Assembly: GCA_039025395.1 (NCBI GenBank)
Contig: JBCCOK010000007.1
Location: 46,125-110,124, forward strand
Length of the DNA stretch: 64,000 bases
Reading direction: 5' to 3'
DNA from: Hoeflea_A sp039025395
Lineage (GTDB): Bacteria; Pseudomonadota; Alphaproteobacteria; Rhizobiales; Rhizobiaceae
Shown here: positions 36,061 to 46,020 of the stretch, piece after piece
Layout of the letters: each line of letters opens with the position of its first letter
Numbering within the stretch: position 1 is the first letter of the stretch
The notes under the pieces: generated by a model
Seen by the model: the letters and a program-made list of their open reading frames with translations, nothing else
Database searches by the model: none
What the model was told of the DNA's origin: nothing
Made by a program: the position numbers and the translations under genes

Positions 36061-36305
36061 GCCGCGTGTCTCCGTGGAAGCGCTTGTTGTTGGGGCCGCA
36101 TTCAATGGCCAATCGGCCATCTTTGTTTTTGACCCTCTTCAAAGCGCATTGGGGCTTATGCGATGATATGTGGTCACCATCGCCGGGCGCAACGTAAACC
36201 ATTTGTTAAGGTTAATATCTGCCAGTTGACCCGCCAGTATTCCGCTTGTGCCGTACTCGTCCCGGCGTTAAGACGACCTGTCTTTTCACCAATCCTCCTC
36301 TTTCC

Positions 36306-37226
36306 ATGCTGCCGATATTTGAGAGCATTCTGCCGGTATTCCTGATTGTCCTGTTGGGCGTCGCGCTCAAACGACTGCCCATTGTCGACCGCAACGTCTG
36401 GCACGGGCTCGAGGAGGTCGGCTACTACGTTCTTTTTCCGGCAATCCTGTTTCTGACCCTGTATCGCGCCGATTTCAGCGCCCTTGAACTGACCGAGGTT
36501 TCGCTTGGCGCGCTCGGCGCAGTTGCCATCATGTTTGGTATCATGCTTGCCCTTTGGCCTATCATGCACCGCAACGGGATATCTGGCGCGGTCTATTCGA
36601 CTCTGTTCCAGACGGCGACGCGCTGGAACGGATTTGTCGCTTTGGCGATTGCAAACAAACTCTACGGGGAAACCGGACTTGCCTTGACGGCGCTCGTCAT
36701 GGCGCTGCTGATCATTCCGATCAATTTCGGCAACGTTGTCATGCTCGCCTGGTTCGTCAGTCCCGACCGCGATCTTAAAAGGCTGGCCATACGGTTGATC
36801 ACCAATCCGCTGATCCTGTCGGCTCTGGCCGGAATTCTGATGCGCTACTTTGCCGTGCCGATTTACGCACCGGTTGAACAGGCAATCGATCTCATTGCCA
36901 GCGCAGCACTCGGCATGGGCCTGTTGATGGTTGGAGCCGGCCTTCGCATTCGCGATACGGTCAGGCCGCAACCCATCGCGCTTCTACCGGTCATCCTCAA
37001 ACTGTTTCTGTTCCCTGCCCTTGTCGTGTGTCTGAGTTGGTTGTTTGGGGTGCGCGGCGAGATGCTGACGATCCTCGCGACAATCGGTGCCGTGCCTACC
37101 GCCATGAACGGCTATCTGCTGGCGCGGCAGATGGGCGGCGATGCACCGCTCTATGCGACAATCGCAACGCTGCAAACAGCGGCTGCTTTTTTCACCATAC
37201 CGCTGGTCATCTACGTTGCCGGGTAA
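36306..37226 (+). CDS. AEC family auxin-efflux-type transporter
   Basis: 306 residues from the ATG at 36306. About ten hydrophobic helices in two halves; MLPIFESILPVFLIVLLG at the start and ATRWNGFVALAIANKLYG in the first half are characteristic of the AEC family. Bacterial members export or import organic acids such as malate or malonate. The substrate is unknown. There is no clear ribosome binding site. Confidence 0.85.
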   Translation: MLPIFESILPVFLIVLLGVALKRLPIVDRNVWHGLEEVGYYVLFPAILFLTLYRADFSALELTEVSLGALGAVAIMFGIMLALWPIMHRNGISGAVYSTLFQTATRWNGFVALAIANKLYGETGLALTALVMALLIIPINFGNVVMLAWFVSPDRDLKRLAIRLITNPLILSALAGILMRYFAVPIYAPVEQAIDLIASAALGMGLLMVGAGLRIRDTVRPQPIALLPVILKLFLFPALVVCLSWLFGVRGEMLTILATIGAVPTAMNGYLLARQMGGDAPLYATIATLQTAAAFFTIPLVIYVAG

Positions 37227-37249
37227 ATGTCAGGCCTGAGCGGCTTTAG

Positions 37250-38902
37250 CTAAACCGGCTCAGGATAAAGAAGTGCAATGATCTGCGCCGCGTCGAAGCG
37301 CATGTCGAGCATCCCATAAGTTGTCCGCCAGGCTCCGGCCAGTCTCGATTCGGCAAAGGCGTCTGCAATCCGCCCTGCCCCCATTTTGTTAAGCTCGGCT
37401 GCAGCAGCCGAATAAGCGAGTTGTTCCGAGAGCATACGCGCAGCACCCTCGTCGCGCTGACAAAGGGCTGTGGCTGCCGTGAGCACATCAACAGTGCGCT
37501 TTGAAAAGGAACCCAGATTCGCGGCGATCCCTGCGACCACGCTCTCAAGCTGCTGGGGCTCCTGTCCGATCGCCCGCATCAAATCCAGCGCCATCACATT
37601 GCCGGATCCTTCCCAAATGGCGTTGACCGGAGCTTCACGATAATGTCTGGCCAAGGCGCGTTCTTCGACATAGCCGGCGCCGCCCATGCATTCCATTGCC
37701 TCGTAAATCAGGGCGGGTGCCATCTTGCAGATCCAGTACTTGATCACAGGTGTCATGATGCGGGCGTAAGCCGCCTCCTGCGGATCGGTGGCCGCTTTGT
37801 CGAAGGCCTGGCAGAGCCGCATTGCCAAAGCTGTCGCAGCGGCAACATCGAGCGCCATATCAGCCATGACGCGAACCATGAGCGGCTGGTTGACAAGCGG
37901 CTTGCCAAAAACACTTCGTTGGCGGCAATAGTGCACGGCTTCAGCGAGCGCTGCGCGCATGATACCGGCCGAAGCAAGTGCACAATCCAGCCGGGTCAGC
38001 GTCACCATTTCAAGGATGGTCCGTATGCCTTTGCCCGGTTCGCCAAGGAGATAACCGTATGCGTTGGCGAATTCGACCTCGCTTGACGCATTGGACCGAT
38101 TGCCGAGCTTATCCTTCAACCGCTGAAACTGCAGCCCGTTGGCTTTGCCGTCTTCCAGATAACGCGGCACCAGAAAGCAGCCGAGACCCTCCTGCATCTG
38201 CGCAAGCATAAGGAACGCATCGCTCATCGGCGCAGACATGAACCACTTGTGGCCCGTCAGGCGATAGACGCCCTCACCCGCCCTCTCCGCCGTACTTGTG
38301 TTGGCGCGTACATCCGTGCCGCCCTGTTTTTCCGTCATGCCCATGCCGACGGTCGCACTGTTCTTGCGCACGATCGGACGTTGCGACGCATCGTAAGTGC
38401 GCGACAGGATCTTCGGCGCCCAGATCTTGTAAACGGCAGGGTTTGCGCGAATCGCAGCCATTGAAGCACTAGTCATTGTCAGTGGACACAGGTGCCCGCA
38501 CTCCAGACCGGCCGTAAGAAAGAAACGGATACCGCGCGCCTGATGCGCTATGCCGTTTTCCTGCGGCTTCTTTTCCCACACCGAACAATGCAGACCATTG
38601 GCGCTCGAACGGCGCATCAGCGCATGATAGGCCGGATGAAATTCGACCTGGTCGATCCGATTGCCCGCCGCGTCGAATGTTTTCAGTTCTGGTTGCGACC
38701 GATTGGCGATGCGCGCGAGATCATGCGCCTCTGGACTTGTCATGAACTTGCCGATTGCAGAAAATTCCTCGCGGACTTCCTTCGGCATCTGGCTGGCGAC
38801 TTCGCAAATCATCGGGTCGGACAGATACGCGTTGATGCCGGAATAGGGCCGCGGCTGGTTGAGCACTTGGTGCGTGGCACGGGTTACGGTCATTTTAGAC
38901 AT
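37250..38902 (-). CDS. AidB-like acyl-CoA dehydrogenase family protein
   Basis: 550 residues, the length of AidB rather than of short acyl-CoA dehydrogenases (about 390). It shows the AidB N-terminus (HQVLNQPRPYSGINAY), FAD contact GMGMTEKQGGTDVRAN, and the typical ACAD segments YCRQRSVFGKPLV and ECMGGAGYVEE, with a C-terminal DNA-binding-type helical domain. In E. coli AidB is induced by alkylation and binds DNA. No Ada-type gene lies nearby, so the response role is inferred. Confidence 0.88.
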   Translation of the reverse strand: MSKMTVTRATHQVLNQPRPYSGINAYLSDPMICEVASQMPKEVREEFSAIGKFMTSPEAHDLARIANRSQPELKTFDAAGNRIDQVEFHPAYHALMRRSSANGLHCSVWEKKPQENGIAHQARGIRFFLTAGLECGHLCPLTMTSASMAAIRANPAVYKIWAPKILSRTYDASQRPIVRKNSATVGMGMTEKQGGTDVRANTSTAERAGEGVYRLTGHKWFMSAPMSDAFLMLAQMQEGLGCFLVPRYLEDGKANGLQFQRLKDKLGNRSNASSEVEFANAYGYLLGEPGKGIRTILEMVTLTRLDCALASAGIMRAALAEAVHYCRQRSVFGKPLVNQPLMVRVMADMALDVAAATALAMRLCQAFDKAATDPQEAAYARIMTPVIKYWICKMAPALIYEAMECMGGAGYVEERALARHYREAPVNAIWEGSGNVMALDLMRAIGQEPQQLESVVAGIAANLGSFSKRTVDVLTAATALCQRDEGAARMLSEQLAYSAAAAELNKMGAGRIADAFAESRLAGAWRTTYGMLDMRFDAAQIIALLYPEPV

Positions 38903-38989
38903 ATGCGTGGAAATCCTGTTGGCCTGCCGCCCTGTTGAACTTTCTGCTTACAAAAAAGCTGTGTCATCCGTCCCGGTTGCGTCGATTTC

Positions 38990-39018
38990 TTGCTCAATTC
39001 GGTTATGACGCCTATAGA
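38990..39018 (+). promoter_or_regulatory. Sigma-70-type promoter for pyrB
   Basis: TTGCTC at 38990-38995, a 17-base spacer and TATAGA at 39013-39018. It lies 33 bases before the pyrB start codon, leaving a short leader with no visible attenuator. Confidence 0.55.
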
Positions 39019-39051
39019 AGCGCCAATCGACAAATTTTGCGAGCGATATCC

Positions 39052-39990
39052 ATGGTCTTTCCCCACCGCCATCTGCTTGGCATCAGCGGGCTTAACGAAC
39101 TGGATATCTCGTTTCTTCTCGACAAGGCCGACGAAGCTGTCAAGCTCAGCCGCCAGCGCCAGAAAAAAGCTTCGAGTTTACGCGGCCTTACCCAGATCAA
39201 CCTCTTCTTTGAGGCTTCGACGCGAACCCAGGCATCTTTCGAACTGGCCGGCAAGCGCCTCGGCGCAGATGTGATGAACATGTCCGTCGGTACGTCATCG
39301 GTCAAGAAGGGCGAGACTTTGATCGATACGGCGATGACCCTGAATGCGATGAATCCCGATATACTTGTTGTTCGCCATTCGTCGGCCGGCGCGACTGCGC
39401 TGCTTGCCCAAAAGGTTGATTGTTCAGTGGTCAACGCCGGCGACGGTGCGCATGAGCATCCGACACAAGCGCTGCTGGATGCACTCACAATCCGGCGGGA
39501 GAAAGACCGGATCGCGGGCCTCAACGTCGCGATTTGCGGCGACATCCTGCATAGCCGCGTGGCCCGCTCGAATATCATTCTCTTGAGCGCCTTGGGGGCA
39601 AACCTGCGGGTGGTGGCACCCTCCACGTTGCTGCCCAGCGGTATCGAACGTATGGGCGTTGAGGTTTTTAACACGATGGAGGATGGTCTGCGCGACGCCG
39701 ATGTCGTTATGATGCTTCGGCTGCAGCGCGAACGCATGGCGGGCTCGTTTGTCCCGTCGGTGCGTGAGTATTTTCGTTATTTCGGCCTTGATGCGCAGAA
39801 GCTTTCCCTCGCAAAGCCCGATGCCCTTGTCATGCACCCGGGCCCCATGAACCGCGGCGTCGAAATCGCTTCCGACATTGCCGACGGCCCGCAAAGCGTC
39901 ATCGAAGCGCAAGTGGAAATGGGTGTCGCAGTACGAATGGCGGTGATGGAAGCGCTGTTGTTGTCCGTAAAGGAAGAGGCCGCACCGTGA
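39052..39990 (+). CDS. pyrB: Aspartate carbamoyltransferase catalytic subunit
   Basis: 312 residues from the ATG at 39052, downstream of a good promoter; the upstream in-frame ATG would lie before that promoter. Carbamoyl-phosphate motif FFEASTRTQASFE is at about residue 48, HSSAGA near 105, GAHEHPTQALLD near 127, and the aspartate loop LRLQRERM near 225, ending MHPGPMNRG. It makes N-carbamoyl-aspartate in pyrimidine synthesis. The stop overlaps the start of the dihydroorotase-like gene by four bases. Confidence 0.95.
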   Translation: MVFPHRHLLGISGLNELDISFLLDKADEAVKLSRQRQKKASSLRGLTQINLFFEASTRTQASFELAGKRLGADVMNMSVGTSSVKKGETLIDTAMTLNAMNPDILVVRHSSAGATALLAQKVDCSVVNAGDGAHEHPTQALLDALTIRREKDRIAGLNVAICGDILHSRVARSNIILLSALGANLRVVAPSTLLPSGIERMGVEVFNTMEDGLRDADVVMMLRLQRERMAGSFVPSVREYFRYFGLDAQKLSLAKPDALVMHPGPMNRGVEIASDIADGPQSVIEAQVEMGVAVRMAVMEALLLSVKEEAAP

Positions 39991-41261
39991 CCGCCGCTGC
40001 CTTCACGAACGCCCGCATTGTCGATCCATCGCAGGACATGGACAGGATCGGAAACGTTGTCGTTGATGATGGCCGCATCATATCCTGCGGATCGGAATCA
40101 GCCCCGAAAGACGCGGATTTCTTGGACTGTAGCGGAAAGCTGGTCATTCCGGGACTCGTCGATGCCCGCGTGTTTGTCGGCGAACCTGGCGCCGAACACC
40201 GCGAAACGATTGCTTCGGTCAGCGAGGCGGCGGCGGCCGGCGGCGTGACGTCGCTTGTAATGATGCCCGATACATCGCCTGTCATCGACGACGTTGCACT
40301 GGTTGAATTCGTCCTGCGGACGGCGCGGGAACAGGCAAAGGTCAACATCTACCCAGCCGCCGCCATGACAAAGCATCTCAAGGGCACTGAACTGACCGAA
40401 TTCGGCCTGCTGCGCGACGCAGGCGCTGTCATGGTCACGAACGGCAGGGAAACAGTCGACAACAATCTGGTGCTTCGGCGTGCTTTCACATACGCACGCG
40501 ATTTCGGTCTTGTCGTCGCCTGCGAAACACAAGATGAGGCCCTCGCCGCGCAGGGTGTGATGAACGAAGGACTGTTTGCAAGCTGGCTGGGCCTTGCCGG
40601 CATTCCGCGGGAAGCCGAAATCATCCCGCTCGAGCGCGACCTACGGCTCGCCGGACTGACCGGGGTCAGCTACCATGCGGCCAAGATTTCAACCTCAGAG
40701 GCTGTTGATGCCATACGCAGTGCCCGGTCTCGCGGCGTTGGGGTCACCTGTGGGGTTTCCATCAATCACCTGTCGCTCAATGAAAACGACATCGGCGAAT
40801 ACCGGACGTTCTTCCGTCTTTCCCCGCCGTTGCGCAGCGAGGATGACCGCCGTGCCATGATCGCTGCACTTCAAAGCGGCGACATCGATATCATCGTTTC
40901 GTCCCATGATCCGCAGGACGTCGACACCAAGCGCCTCCCGTTTGCGGATGCCGAAGACGGAGCAATTGGACTTGAAACGCTTCTTGCCGCAGCGTTGCGT
41001 CTTCATCATAACGGCGAAGTTTCTTTGATGCGGCTGGTGGATTCAATGACCACCCGTCCTGCCGGCATCTTCGGCCTTGATGCCGGAAGCCTGAAACCCG
41101 GAAGCCGGGCTGACATCGCGGTCGTCGACCTGGATGAGCCCTGGGTGGTTTCAAAAGATGACCTGCGATCGCGCTCCAAGAACACACCGTTTGAAGATGC
41201 ACGCTTCCAGGGCCGCGTGACGATGACCATGGTCGGCGGAAACTTTGTCTTCCGGAGATAG
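39987..41261 (+). CDS. Dihydroorotase-like protein lacking metal ligands (PyrC', partner of PyrB)
   Basis: 424 residues, full length for a class I dihydroorotase and clearly homologous (amidohydrolase start LVIPGLVDAR, then GEPGAEHRE, AAAAGGVTSLVMMPDT). But the metal-binding HxH after the first strand reads ARVF, and the usual late DHAPH reads SHDPQD. So at least three metal ligands are absent. Non-catalytic PyrC' proteins are known to hold ATCase dodecamers together in Pseudomonas. The four-base overlap with pyrB supports such a structural role. A true dihydroorotase should be encoded elsewhere. Confidence 0.85.
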   Translation: MTAAAFTNARIVDPSQDMDRIGNVVVDDGRIISCGSESAPKDADFLDCSGKLVIPGLVDARVFVGEPGAEHRETIASVSEAAAAGGVTSLVMMPDTSPVIDDVALVEFVLRTAREQAKVNIYPAAAMTKHLKGTELTEFGLLRDAGAVMVTNGRETVDNNLVLRRAFTYARDFGLVVACETQDEALAAQGVMNEGLFASWLGLAGIPREAEIIPLERDLRLAGLTGVSYHAAKISTSEAVDAIRSARSRGVGVTCGVSINHLSLNENDIGEYRTFFRLSPPLRSEDDRRAMIAALQSGDIDIIVSSHDPQDVDTKRLPFADAEDGAIGLETLLAAALRLHHNGEVSLMRLVDSMTTRPAGIFGLDAGSLKPGSRADIAVVDLDEPWVVSKDDLRSRSKNTPFEDARFQGRVTMTMVGGNFVFRR

Positions 41262-41368
41262 TCGCCGCCCTTGTCTTCCGCAGTGTCGATTTCCACCGCA
41301 ACGTCGTATAGTCTGCATATATGAAAAGATGCATAGATCCTGAAATACCCTCTTAGCGGGAATACGCC

Positions 41369-41989
41369 ATGCCGGATCCGATAAGTTTGCAGTCTGCCCT
41401 GCCTTACTATGCAATCGCGCTCGTTATCGGCTATCTCCTCGGTTCCATTCCTTTCGGTCTGATCCTGACCCGGCTCGCCGGTATGGGTGACCTGCGTGCT
41501 ATCGGCTCGGGCAATATCGGCGCGACGAATGTACTTCGCACCGGCAATAAGGGGCTGGCGGCGGCCACACTCCTTCTCGACGCGCTAAAGGGCACAGCCG
41601 CTGTTCTACTGTTTTCCTGGCTGTGGGGACAGAACATGGCGATGGTTGCAGGATTCGCCGCCTATTTGGGACACCTCTTTCCAGTTTGGCTGAGATTCAA
41701 GGGTGGCAAGGGTGTAGCAACCTATGTCGGCGTGCTGCTCGGCCTGCTGCCAATTGGCGTCTTGATCTTCGCCATTGTCTGGCTGGCGACCGCAGCCCTG
41801 ACCCGTTATTCGTCGCTTGCCGCACTTATCGCCGCAATATTTGTGCCTGTCGCCTTGTTCCTCATAGGGCAAGTCGCGATCGCGCAGCTGTTCACTGTTA
41901 TGAGCCTGATTACCTATGTCATGCACCGGGCAAACATAGCGCGTCTTGTCGCTGGCACCGAAAGCCGGATCGGGGACAAAGGTTCATGA
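41369..41989 (+). CDS. plsY: Acyl-phosphate:glycerol-3-phosphate acyltransferase
   Basis: 206 residues with about five to six transmembrane helices. PlsY motifs are clear: GSIPFGLIL, GSGNIGATNVLR (about residues 46-57), and KGGKGVATYVGVL (about 112). It transfers acyl groups from acyl phosphate to glycerol-3-phosphate, the first step of phospholipid synthesis. Its stop overlaps the dprA start (ATGA). Confidence 0.95.
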   Translation: MPDPISLQSALPYYAIALVIGYLLGSIPFGLILTRLAGMGDLRAIGSGNIGATNVLRTGNKGLAAATLLLDALKGTAAVLLFSWLWGQNMAMVAGFAAYLGHLFPVWLRFKGGKGVATYVGVLLGLLPIGVLIFAIVWLATAALTRYSSLAALIAAIFVPVALFLIGQVAIAQLFTVMSLITYVMHRANIARLVAGTESRIGDKGS

Positions 41990-43140
41990 CGCATGGTGAA
42001 TCGGCGCTCAAGTCGCTTTCGGACTCCGAACGGCTTGATTGGTTGCAGCTGGCGCGCAGCGAAAATGTAGGACCGGTGACGTTCCGAAAATTACTGCGGC
42101 ACTTCGGGTCCGCGGGCAAGGCGCTTGCCGCACTGCCTGACATGGCGCGGCGCGGCGGCGCATCAAGATCGCCGCGTATCTGCAGCAAGGGCGACGCAGA
42201 ACGGGAATTGGAACGAGCCGCCACATTCGGTTGCCGCATGATCGGCCTCAGTGAACCCGTATACCCTGCGGCCTTGCGGGCCGCTGAGAGCGCTCCCGCA
42301 CTTTTGACCGTTCGCGGACACATCGATGTGCTCAGCCGCCCGGCCGTTGCGATCGTCGGTTCACGCAATGCTTCGGTCGTCGGTTGCAAGATCGCCCGCA
42401 ATTTAGCGGCAGGCGTTGCCGGCGCTGGATATGCCACCGTCTCCGGCCTTGCTCGCGGGATCGATGCGGCAGCCCACGAGGCGACCGTGGAGACCGGAAC
42501 GATTGCAGTCATGGCCGGAGGGCTGGACCGGCCCTACCCACCACAGAACATCGAATTGCTCGAAGCGATTTGTGAAAACGGCCAAAGCGCAGCGATCAGT
42601 GAAATGCCGTTTGGGTGGGAACCACGCGCCCGAGATTTTCCGCGCCGCAACCGCATCATAGCAGGGGTTGGCCTTGGCCTCGTCGTGGTCGAAGCAGCAC
42701 GAAAGTCGGGATCGCTCATATCCGCGCGTATCGCCGGCGAGTTGGGCAGGCTGGTTTTCGCCGTTCCGGGCTCGCCGCTCGACCCGCGGGCGCGGGGCAC
42801 GAATGACCTCATACGCGATGGCGCAATTCTGACTGCAGAACCGGATGATCTTTTGGAGGCACTGGCTCCTCTGACCGGAAAAGATGCCAGATTCAATCAG
42901 CCTATGCCGTCGCTCGAAGAAGAAGCTGTGCCGGCAATCGATGCAAAACCAAGCGAAGAGATTCGGACGCATATCGCAACCGCGCTCGGCCCTGCGCCTG
43001 CCGCTGTTGATGATCTCGTGCGCCACACCGGACTGCCGCCTTCCGAGGTCTATATGGTCTTGCTTGAGCTTGATCTTGCCGGCAGGCTTACCCGCCATCC
43101 TGGAGGTTCGGTGTCGCTGCTTCCGCCGATAGGAAACTGA
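41986..43140 (+). CDS. dprA: DNA-processing protein DprA
   Basis: 384 residues from the ATG overlapping the plsY stop; the long frame further upstream is antisense-free shadow of plsY. An N-terminal SAM-like region precedes the Rossmann-like core with VAIVGSRNAS (about residue 122), SGLARGIDAAAHEAT and FPRRNRIIAGV. A winged-helix domain closes the C-terminus (about 315-380). DprA loads RecA on incoming single-stranded DNA in transformation. Confidence 0.93.
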   Translation: MTHGESALKSLSDSERLDWLQLARSENVGPVTFRKLLRHFGSAGKALAALPDMARRGGASRSPRICSKGDAERELERAATFGCRMIGLSEPVYPAALRAAESAPALLTVRGHIDVLSRPAVAIVGSRNASVVGCKIARNLAAGVAGAGYATVSGLARGIDAAAHEATVETGTIAVMAGGLDRPYPPQNIELLEAICENGQSAAISEMPFGWEPRARDFPRRNRIIAGVGLGLVVVEAARKSGSLISARIAGELGRLVFAVPGSPLDPRARGTNDLIRDGAILTAEPDDLLEALAPLTGKDARFNQPMPSLEEEAVPAIDAKPSEEIRTHIATALGPAPAAVDDLVRHTGLPPSEVYMVLLELDLAGRLTRHPGGSVSLLPPIGN

Positions 43141-43410
43141 ATCGGTGGGAAACCATAGTTCATAAAATGAGATTGATTTAAGGCCCGGTTTGTCTGAGAA
43201 GACGATCAACAGGGACAGGGATTCAGTATGGCCGGCGTCGGTTTGCAATGTGTTGCAAATGGGTTATGCGCACAAAAAATCCGCCGCGAACCCTTGACCC
43301 GCGTCGATCGGGTAGTCATTTCGAGGTCCGATGAATACAGTTTTGCAACTGCAGCACACCGCCCGATTCGTCTGTCCGGCACTTATGAAGAGTAGGTCCA
43401 GGTAAGATAT

Positions 43411-46020
43411 ATGAACGTCGTCGTCGTCGAGTCGCCAGCCAAAGCCAAGACTATCAACAAGTACCTTGGGTCAGGATACAAGGTCCTGGCGTCGTTCGGT
43501 CACGTCCGTGATTTGCCGGCTAAAGATGGTTCGGTAAGGCCGGATGAAGATTTCGATATGACCTGGCAGGTCGATACCGCCTCAAACAAGCGGCTTAAAG
43601 AAATCAGCGATGCAGTCAAAGCCTCTGACGGCCTCATCCTGGCAACGGACCCCGACCGTGAGGGCGAAGCGATTTCATGGCACGTTTTGGAAGTGCTGCG
43701 TAACAAACGCGGCGTCCTGGGCGATAAACCGGTCAAGCGGGTCGTCTTCAATGCGATCACCAAACAGGCCGTTCTGGACGCGATGGCGCATCCGCGCGAT
43801 ATCGACGAACCGCTGGTCGAGGCGTACCTTGCACGCCGTGCCTTGGACTATCTTGTAGGCTTCAACCTTTCACCGGTCCTTTGGCGAAAACTGCCTGGAG
43901 CCCGTTCAGCGGGCCGCGTGCAATCCGTCGCATTGCGCCTGGTCTGCGACCGGGAAAGCGAAATCGAACGCTTCATCAGTGAAGAGTACTGGCAGCTTGT
44001 CGCTCAGCTAGCGACACCGCGCGGCGACAGTTTTGAAGCGCGCCTTGTGCTTGCAGATGGTCAGAAGCTGCAAAAGCTTTCAATTGCGACGGCTGAGGAC
44101 GCAGAGCGCCTTAAGAAACTGCTCGAGGGCGCGAGCTTCATCGCAGACAAGGTCGAGGCAAAACCGACCCGCCGCAACCCCGCGCCGCCATTCACCACAT
44201 CGACGCTGCAGCAGGCTGCATCGTCCAAACTCGGTTTCAACGCTTCGCGGACAATGCAGGTTGCGCAACGGCTTTACGAGGGTCTGGACATCGGCGGCGA
44301 GGCGGTCGGCCTTATCACCTACATGCGGACCGATGGCGTGCAGATGGCGACTGAAGCCATTGACGGCGCCCGCGTGGTTATCGCTTCGCAGTTCGGCGAC
44401 CGCTACCGGCCGGAAAAAGCGCGTTTCTATGCCACAAAGGCGAAGAATGCGCAGGAAGCGCACGAAGCGATCCGACCAACCGATTTCAGCCGTACGCCCG
44501 AGAGCATGAAACAGTATCTGGATACAGACCAGATGCGGCTTTATGATTTGATCTGGAAACGCGCCATCGCCAGTCAGATGGCCTCAGCCGAGATCGAGCG
44601 CACAACTGTGGACATCTCCGCCCACAACAGCGGCGAAATTGCTGGATTGCGGGCAACGGGATCAGTTATCCGTTTTGACGGGTTTATCGCCGCCTATACG
44701 GACCACAAGGACGATTCCCAGCAATCCGATGACAATGACGACGGACGCCGTTTGCCGCCGATCAACGCAGGGGAAGACCTGACGCGTGAAAAGATAGGCG
44801 CGACGCAGCATTTTACCGAACCGCCGCCGCGCTATTCCGAAGCCTCGCTCATCAAAAAGATGGAAGAGCTCGGAATTGGACGTCCATCGACCTATGCGGC
44901 AACGCTCGCAACGCTGCGCGACCGCGAATATGTGACGATGGAGAAGCGCCAGCTTATTCCCGAAGCCAAGGGCCGGCTGGTAACGGCTTTTCTTGAGAAC
45001 TTTTTTGACCGCTACGTGGAATACGACTTCACAGCGGAACTGGAAGCAAAGCTCGACCGCATTTCAGCCGGCGAACTCGTCTGGAAGGATGTGTTGCGCG
45101 ACTTCTGGCGGGATTTCATGAGCCACGTCGAGGGCACCAAGGAATTGCGGGTGTCCAATGTTCTCGATGCGCTCAATGAAGAACTTGCACCGCTGGTCTT
45201 TCCGCCGAGGGAAGACGGAGCCGATCCGCGAACCTGTCCCAAGTGCAGCGACGGGAATCTATCCCTCAAACTGAGCCGCTACGGTGCCTTTGTCGGTTGT
45301 TCAAACTATCCCGACTGCGGGTTTACGCGCCAGCTTTCCGCCGATGCGGCGGCCGATGATGCAACGGCCGGAAATGAACCCAAGGACCTCGGCAAAGATC
45401 CTCTGACCGGGGAGGAAATTACGCTTCGCACCGGCCGGTTTGGACCATATGTACAGCGTGGCGAAGGCAAAGGCGCCAAGCGGACGAGCATTCCGAAGAC
45501 CTGGAAGCCGGAAGACATCGACCACGAGAAGGCTGTCGCTCTTCTGTCCCTGCCCCGCGATGTTGGCATGCACCCCGAAAGCGGAAAGATGATCTCCGCC
45601 GGACTTGGCCGCTACGGGCCGTTTCTTCTGCATGACGGGGTCTACGCAAATCTGGAGACGATTGAGGACGTGTTCTCGGTCGGTCTCAATCGCGCGGTCA
45701 CCGTGCTGGCGGAAAAACAGGCAAAAGGCCCGGGCAGGCGCGCCAAGGCAGCGGCGCTGAAGGAGCTGGGAAATCACCCGGATGGCGGCCCAATCACCGT
45801 GCGAGACGGACGTTACGGACCCTATGTCAACTGGGGCAAGATCAATGCAACGCTTCCAAAGGACGCTGATCCCCAGTCCATCACCGTCGAACGGGCGCTG
45901 GAACTGATCGCGGAAAAGGCAGCCAAAGGCGGCAAGACAGGAGCCAAGCCCGGCCGCAAGAAGACGACCCGGAAGAAGACTGCAACAAAAAAGACCAAGA
46001 CCGTTAAGGCCGAGGAGTGA
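43411..46020 (+). CDS. topA: DNA topoisomerase I
   Basis: 869 residues. The Toprim domain has VVVESPAKAKTI and TDPDREGEAISWHV; the active-site Tyr is in LITYMRTDGVQ (about residue 308). A zinc-finger repeat CPKCSDG with CSNYPDC lies around residue 610-640, followed by several GRYGPYV-type beta repeats and a Lys-rich tail of about 35 residues. It relaxes negative supercoils. The stop overlaps the rnr start (GTGA). Confidence 0.97.
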   Translation: MNVVVVESPAKAKTINKYLGSGYKVLASFGHVRDLPAKDGSVRPDEDFDMTWQVDTASNKRLKEISDAVKASDGLILATDPDREGEAISWHVLEVLRNKRGVLGDKPVKRVVFNAITKQAVLDAMAHPRDIDEPLVEAYLARRALDYLVGFNLSPVLWRKLPGARSAGRVQSVALRLVCDRESEIERFISEEYWQLVAQLATPRGDSFEARLVLADGQKLQKLSIATAEDAERLKKLLEGASFIADKVEAKPTRRNPAPPFTTSTLQQAASSKLGFNASRTMQVAQRLYEGLDIGGEAVGLITYMRTDGVQMATEAIDGARVVIASQFGDRYRPEKARFYATKAKNAQEAHEAIRPTDFSRTPESMKQYLDTDQMRLYDLIWKRAIASQMASAEIERTTVDISAHNSGEIAGLRATGSVIRFDGFIAAYTDHKDDSQQSDDNDDGRRLPPINAGEDLTREKIGATQHFTEPPPRYSEASLIKKMEELGIGRPSTYAATLATLRDREYVTMEKRQLIPEAKGRLVTAFLENFFDRYVEYDFTAELEAKLDRISAGELVWKDVLRDFWRDFMSHVEGTKELRVSNVLDALNEELAPLVFPPREDGADPRTCPKCSDGNLSLKLSRYGAFVGCSNYPDCGFTRQLSADAAADDATAGNEPKDLGKDPLTGEEITLRTGRFGPYVQRGEGKGAKRTSIPKTWKPEDIDHEKAVALLSLPRDVGMHPESGKMISAGLGRYGPFLLHDGVYANLETIEDVFSVGLNRAVTVLAEKQAKGPGRRAKAAALKELGNHPDGGPITVRDGRYGPYVNWGKINATLPKDADPQSITVERALELIAEKAAKGGKTGAKPGRKKTTRKKTATKKTKTVKAEE

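Noticed and set aside
36195..36215. Possible CtrA site near GTTAAGGTTAA
   Set aside because: Half-sites are separated by two bases, not the seven of the CtrA consensus, and the neighbouring gene is not a cell-cycle gene.
41623..41985. 121-codon N-terminal extension of dprA
   Set aside because: It would lie inside plsY in another frame; the ATGA overlap is the natural start.
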